Program-made: the position numbers and the translations under genes
NCBI GenBank assembly: GCA_964506465.1
Contig: CAZDLM010000001.1
Location: 120,755 to 184,754 of the forward strand
Reading direction: 5' to 3'
DNA length: 64,000 nucleotides
DNA from: UBA6109 sp964506465
GTDB taxonomy: Bacteria > Desulfobacterota > Syntrophia > Syntrophales > UBA6109
Notes under the pieces: generated by a model
The model's input: only the letters and a program-made list of their open reading frames with translations
Told to the model about the DNA's origin: nothing
Databases searched by the model: none
In this document: piece by piece, positions 61,158 to 64,000 of the stretch
How positions within the stretch are numbered: position 1 is the stretch's first letter
Layout of the letters: the number at the start of each line of letters is the position of its first letter

Positions 61158-61934
61158 ATGAACCCTTTGCTGAATTTCGCCGTCGAGACGGCGACGGCTG
61201 CCGGCAGGCTGCTGAAGTCGAAATTCGGAGGCCCGCTGGCGGTCGATTACAAGGGGGAAATCGACATCGTCACGGAGGCTGACCGCATGTCGGAAACTCT
61301 GATCCTGGAAAGCATCCGGCAGCGCTATCCCGATCACGGCATCCTTTCGGAGGAATCACCGGCGTCCGGCATGGGGGCCTCGTATCGCTGGCTTGTCGAT
61401 CCCCTGGACGGCACAACCAATTACGCCCATGGGTTTCCCGTTTTTTGCGTTTCCATCGCCCTGGAAAGGGAAGGAGAGGTCATCCTCGGGGTCGTTCACA
61501 ACCCGATGCTGCAGGAGACCTTCACAGCCTTGAAGGGCGGGGGGGCATTCCTCAACGGTCGCCGCGTGAAGGTCTCCGCCGTCCGCACGTTGTCGGACTC
61601 TCTGCTGGCAACCGGGTTTCCATACGATATTCGGAACGACAGGAACAACAACCTTGACCTCTTTTCGCGAATGGCGTTATCCGCCCAGGCGATCCGACGT
61701 GCGGGCGCGGCTGCTTTGGATTTGTGCTATGTGGCGGCGGGTCGCTTCGACGGCTTCTGGGAACTCAAACTCAAGCCTTGGGATACCGCCGCCGGCTGGC
61801 TGCTCGTGACGGAAGCGGGCGGCCGGGTAACCGACCTGGCCGGAGCGCCCTATGCGCTCTCTTCGCCGAATATGCTCGCCTCTAACGGGCTTATCCACGG
61901 CGATATGATCCGGGTACTGCAGTCTCCCGCCTGA
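61158..61934 (+). CDS. suhB: Inositol monophosphatase-family protein, SuhB-like
   Basis: A 258-residue Mg-dependent phosphatase: DIVTEADRMSE and the SEES metal-binding Glu, WLVDPLDGTTNYAHGFP (motif A, the D-P-L-D-G-T signature), and WDTAAGWLLVTEAGG (motif B). It acts on inositol-1-phosphate or related sugar phosphates, and in E. coli SuhB also takes part in rRNA transcription. Length and motifs are complete. Confidence 0.9.
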   Translation: MNPLLNFAVETATAAGRLLKSKFGGPLAVDYKGEIDIVTEADRMSETLILESIRQRYPDHGILSEESPASGMGASYRWLVDPLDGTTNYAHGFPVFCVSIALEREGEVILGVVHNPMLQETFTALKGGGAFLNGRRVKVSAVRTLSDSLLATGFPYDIRNDRNNNLDLFSRMALSAQAIRRAGAAALDLCYVAAGRFDGFWELKLKPWDTAAGWLLVTEAGGRVTDLAGAPYALSSPNMLASNGLIHGDMIRVLQSPA

Positions 61935-62127
61935 TCCACTGTCCCCCGCCGGATTTCAGCCCCGCCGAACACCGCGCCGGACCTTTTGTGTCCCTTCTCT
62001 ACCCATCTTGACAAGCCAACTAAGGTGACTATATTACTGACGAGATTAGGTGATTGCTGATGCATATCGTGGGGTTGCGTGTCGGCAATCGCCTGTTGAA
62101 GATCTATAAAAACAGGAGGTGGAAGAC
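61935..62127 (+). promoter_or_regulatory. Hsp20 leader with a strong promoter
   Basis: Within this 193-base spacer TTGACA (62008-62013) and TATATT (62030-62035) are 16 bases apart, a near-consensus sigma-70 pair. The same -35 area (CTTGACA) also resembles sigma-32 elements. AGGAGGTGGA at 62113-62122 is a very strong ribosome site for the first Hsp20. No CIRCE inverted repeat is visible. Confidence 0.65.
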
Positions 62128-62583
62128 ATGTTTCGGCGTGGACTGTGGGGACTGGGAAGAACGATTGATCCTTTCTGGGAGATGCAGCGCCTGCAGAAAG
62201 AGATGAACGATTTGTTTTCCGGCTACGGTCGTGTTTCGGGCCGCGATTATCCCGCCGTGAATGCCTGGGTCGGCGACGACGAAGTCGTGGCAACAGCGGA
62301 GTTGCCGGGAATCGATGCCGACAAACTGGAAATATCGGTGGCCGGGGATGTTTTGACCCTGCAGGGAAAAAGAGAGGCCCACAAGATCGAGGAAGGCGAC
62401 GTTTATCACCGTCAGGAGAGGAGTTTTGGGGAGTTTGCCCGCTCGATCCAACTGCCCTTCCAGGTGAATGCGGATAAGGTTGAAGCCCAATATGAGAAGG
62501 GTATTCTGCGTGTGCGTCTGCCCAGGGCGGAAGTCGACAAACCGAAGAAGATTGCGGTCAAATCCGAAAATGCGGGGAGGTGA
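62128..62583 (+). CDS. Small heat-shock protein Hsp20 (first copy)
   Basis: A 151-residue alpha-crystallin-type chaperone. The N-terminal segment is RGLWGLGRTIDPFWEMQRL; the crystallin domain runs from about 45 to 140, with VVATAELPGIDADKLEISV and the G-x-L motif in YEKGILRVRLPR. It keeps unfolded proteins soluble under stress. ATG 62128 follows AGGAGGTGGA. The next copy starts after 7 bases, so the genes are co-transcribed. Confidence 0.93.
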   Translation: MFRRGLWGLGRTIDPFWEMQRLQKEMNDLFSGYGRVSGRDYPAVNAWVGDDEVVATAELPGIDADKLEISVAGDVLTLQGKREAHKIEEGDVYHRQERSFGEFARSIQLPFQVNADKVEAQYEKGILRVRLPRAEVDKPKKIAVKSENAGR

Positions 62584-62590
62584 ACTGAAC

Positions 62591-62992
62591 ATGTCAACCG
62601 ATGTGAAAGAACTGAAGAGAGAGGCGCCCGCTCCGGCGGGAATGGAAAGAACACGAAACCGGAAGGTATTCGTTCCCTTTGTAGATATTTACGAAACGAA
62701 AGATGAAATTATACTTCTTGCGGATATGCCGGGAGTAGATGAAAAAGGCGTGGACATCACGCTCGAAAAAGATGTCTTGAGTCTCACAGGAACGGTATCC
62801 GAGGATCGTTACCCCGGATACAGCATCGGCTATTCGGAGTACGAAAGCGGCGACTTCCGGCGGGCGTTTACGCTCTCCGATGAGGTCGATCGGGATCGGA
62901 TCGAAGCGTCGATGAAAAATGGGGTTCTTCGCGTTCGGTTGCGCAAGATCGAACCTGCGAAGGCGAAAAAGATCCCCATCCGTTCCGAGTAG
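62591..62992 (+). CDS. Small heat-shock protein Hsp20 (second copy)
   Basis: A 133-residue Hsp20 with a short N-terminal arm (about 25 residues, charged) and the crystallin domain from FVPFVDIYETKDEIIL; the G-x-L motif is in MKNGVLRVRLRKI. The shorter arm suggests different oligomer size from the flanking copies. ATG 62591 has GGGGAGGTGAACTG ahead, and the upstream part of the frame lies inside the first copy. Confidence 0.92.
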   Translation: MSTDVKELKREAPAPAGMERTRNRKVFVPFVDIYETKDEIILLADMPGVDEKGVDITLEKDVLSLTGTVSEDRYPGYSIGYSEYESGDFRRAFTLSDEVDRDRIEASMKNGVLRVRLRKIEPAKAKKIPIRSE

Positions 62993-63019
62993 AAAAAAAT
63001 AGGGAAGGAGGGTAAGCCC

Positions 63020-63520
63020 ATGTTGATGTCAAATCTGGTACCTTCAATCTGGCGAAGAGGGCTTTCGCCGGTGCGCGGCGAAGGCGAACGCTCCTTTTAT
63101 TCTCTTCAGAGGGACATGAACCGCCTCTTCGACGAGGTCTTCGGCGAGCCGACGACGTTCGGCCGTCTCGAGAGTCGGTGGGATGGATTTTCACCGTCGA
63201 TTGATGCGAGGGAAACCGACAAGGAGGTCATCGTAAAGGCGGAACTCCCCGGAATTGACGAGAAGGATATCGACGTTTCGGTATCGGAGGATTGCCTGAC
63301 CATCCGGGGCGAGAAGAAGGAGGAAAAAGAGAGGAAAGACGACGGGTATTACCATGTAGAAAGGTCGTACGGCGCTTTCCATCGGGAGATTCCTCTGCCG
63401 GCCGGTGTCGACACCAAGGACGTCTATGCCGGTTTCAAGAACGGCGTGCTGACCGTTAAGATGAAAAAGACGGAATCCGCCGAGGACAAGCGAAAGAAGG
63501 TAACCATCAAAGCCGAGTAA
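63020..63520 (+). CDS. Small heat-shock protein Hsp20 (third copy)
   Basis: A 166-residue Hsp20: SLQRDMNRLFDEVFGEP in the N-terminal arm, then the domain with VIVKAELPGIDEKDIDVSV, LTIRGEKKEEKE, YYHVERSYGAFHREI and FKNGVLTVKMKK. This is the form most like bacterial Hsp20/IbpA-type A2 proteins. The ribosome site GGAAGGAGGG at about 63003-63012 is strong. It closes the three-gene Hsp20 operon. Confidence 0.94.
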   Translation: MLMSNLVPSIWRRGLSPVRGEGERSFYSLQRDMNRLFDEVFGEPTTFGRLESRWDGFSPSIDARETDKEVIVKAELPGIDEKDIDVSVSEDCLTIRGEKKEEKERKDDGYYHVERSYGAFHREIPLPAGVDTKDVYAGFKNGVLTVKMKKTESAEDKRKKVTIKAE

Positions 63521-63559
63521 CCAACCGCGCCAGCTCGCTGCCGCTCGGCAGGGGGTTGG
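63521..63559. terminator. Possible hairpin between hsp20 and yjbQ
   Basis: CCAACC (63521-63526) can pair with GGTTGG (63554-63559), and inside it CTGCC/GGCAG with a GCTC loop (63538-63551). It lies directly after the third Hsp20 stop and between convergent genes. There is no T tract next to it, so efficiency is doubtful. Confidence 0.4.
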
Positions 63560-63577
63560 CGCACCGCAATCCCTTTG

Positions 63578-63976
63578 TCATTCTTCTTCCAGGAATTTTA
63601 CGAGGATTTTTCTGTTCCTCGGTCCGTCGAATTCACAGAAGAACAGGGCCTGCCAGGTTCCCAGGACCAGATCGCCGTCTTCGACCGGCAGGGTCTGGGA
63701 GACGCCCACCAACGTGGATTTGACATGAGCCGCGGCGTTGCCTTCGCGATGGCGGTACGCGTTGTCGAGTGGAACGATTCGATTCAGAGAGCTGAGAATA
63801 TCGGCGGGCACGTCGGGGTCGGCATTTTCGTTGATGGTGACGCCGGCCGTCGTATGGGGGACATAGACGATGCAAAGGCCCACTTGAAGCCCCGTCTCCC
63901 GCAGGATCTTCCGGACCCGGTCCGTGATGTCGATCATTTCAGAATGACGGGTCGTCCTGAGGTTGATCTCATGCAT
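63578..63976 (-). CDS. YjbQ-family protein (UPF0047)
   Basis: A 132-residue protein with the family signature: VYVPHTTAGVTINENADPDV, then HREGNAAAHVKSTLVG and GTWQALFFCEFDGPR. The His and Glu residues in these motifs form the presumed metal site. Family members show thiamine-phosphate-synthase-like activity in complementation tests, though the natural role is uncertain. It faces the Hsp20 operon and ends 20 bases from the hairpin. Confidence 0.92.
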   Translation of the reverse strand: MHEINLRTTRHSEMIDITDRVRKILRETGLQVGLCIVYVPHTTAGVTINENADPDVPADILSSLNRIVPLDNAYRHREGNAAAHVKSTLVGVSQTLPVEDGDLVLGTWQALFFCEFDGPRNRKILVKFLEEE

Positions 63977-64000
63977 GGGCGTTTTCCCCCGCGGCTGAAG

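Noticed and set aside
1..64000. tRNA, rRNA, insertion sequences, integrases, prophage genes or CRISPR arrays
   Set aside because: I looked for transposase or integrase motifs, terminal repeats and tRNA-like folds near gene borders and found none that I could support.

Overview
The window looks like a draft-assembly piece of a Gram-negative chromosome, most likely a deltaproteobacterium in the old sense (Desulfobacterota, Syntrophus/Geobacter-like). The evidence is a complete outer-membrane set (BamA, Skp/OmpH, LpxD/A/B/K, MsbA, heptosyltransferases) in the order lysS-lolC-lolD-bamA-skp-lpxD-lpxA, which I associate with that group. The taxonomic call is an inference. A 10-N assembly gap (22197-22206) and one apparent frameshift (about 36297) show the sequence is not finished.

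Region 1 (about 1-24.8 kb, + strand, visibly more AT-rich, most extreme at 7.5-10.7 kb) is a surface-polysaccharide locus. It begins with an unusual sugar cassette: a Gfo/Idh dehydrogenase fragment, a GmhA-like isomerase, a cobalamin-type radical SAM protein, a 2-hydroxyacid dehydrogenase, an SDR, and a 3-dehydroquinate-synthase-like cyclase with an altered active site. These are followed by a large uncharacterised surface-carbohydrate protein, a polytopic membrane protein with a GT2 and a DUF2304 partner, two more cobalamin-type radical SAM proteins, a radical SAM/methyltransferase fusion, methyltransferases, a GT2, an asparagine-synthase-type amidotransferase, a heparinase II/III-like lyase, a GT4 and a Wzy/ligase-like membrane protein.

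Region 2 (about 24.8-39.7 kb, + strand, GC-rich) is an O-antigen module. It contains an amidotransferase trio (WbuX/WbuY/WbuZ-like), the UDP-L-FucNAc genes fnlA-fnlB-fnlC and a WbuB-like glycosyltransferase, in the same order as the L-FucNAm module I recall from E. coli O145-type clusters. After them come a sugar-nucleotide reductase/epimerase, a small phosphoglycosyl transferase, a frameshifted PLP aminotransferase, a WbpM/CapD-type membrane 4,6-dehydratase and a GT9 glycosyltransferase.

Region 3 (39.7-59.0 kb, - strand) is one compact, largely overlapping gene string read from lysS. It runs through LolCE/LolD, BamA, Skp, LpxD, LpxA, a GnnA/GnnB-like pair, LpxB, MsbA, LpxK, an LpxL-type acyltransferase, WaaF, GmhB, WaaC, a PagL-like deacylase and a small Trm112-like protein. 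The oxidoreductase/aminotransferase pair between lpxA and lpxB is the placement known for GnnA/GnnB, so this organism probably makes lipid A with a 2,3-diamino sugar and amide-linked chains. fabZ and lpxI are not in their usual places.

Region 4 (59.0-64.0 kb) holds housekeeping genes: ssb, tatA, a RodZ-like protein, a SuhB-like phosphatase, three tandem Hsp20 genes with a recognisable promoter, and a YjbQ-family protein.

The whole window therefore serves the outer leaflet of the outer membrane: lipid A and core on the minus strand, O-antigen or capsule building blocks on the plus strand, meeting tail to tail near 39.7 kb. The most novel part is the left-hand cassette plus the unusual number of radical SAM enzymes, which together suggest an undescribed modified sugar or cyclitol in the polysaccharide.
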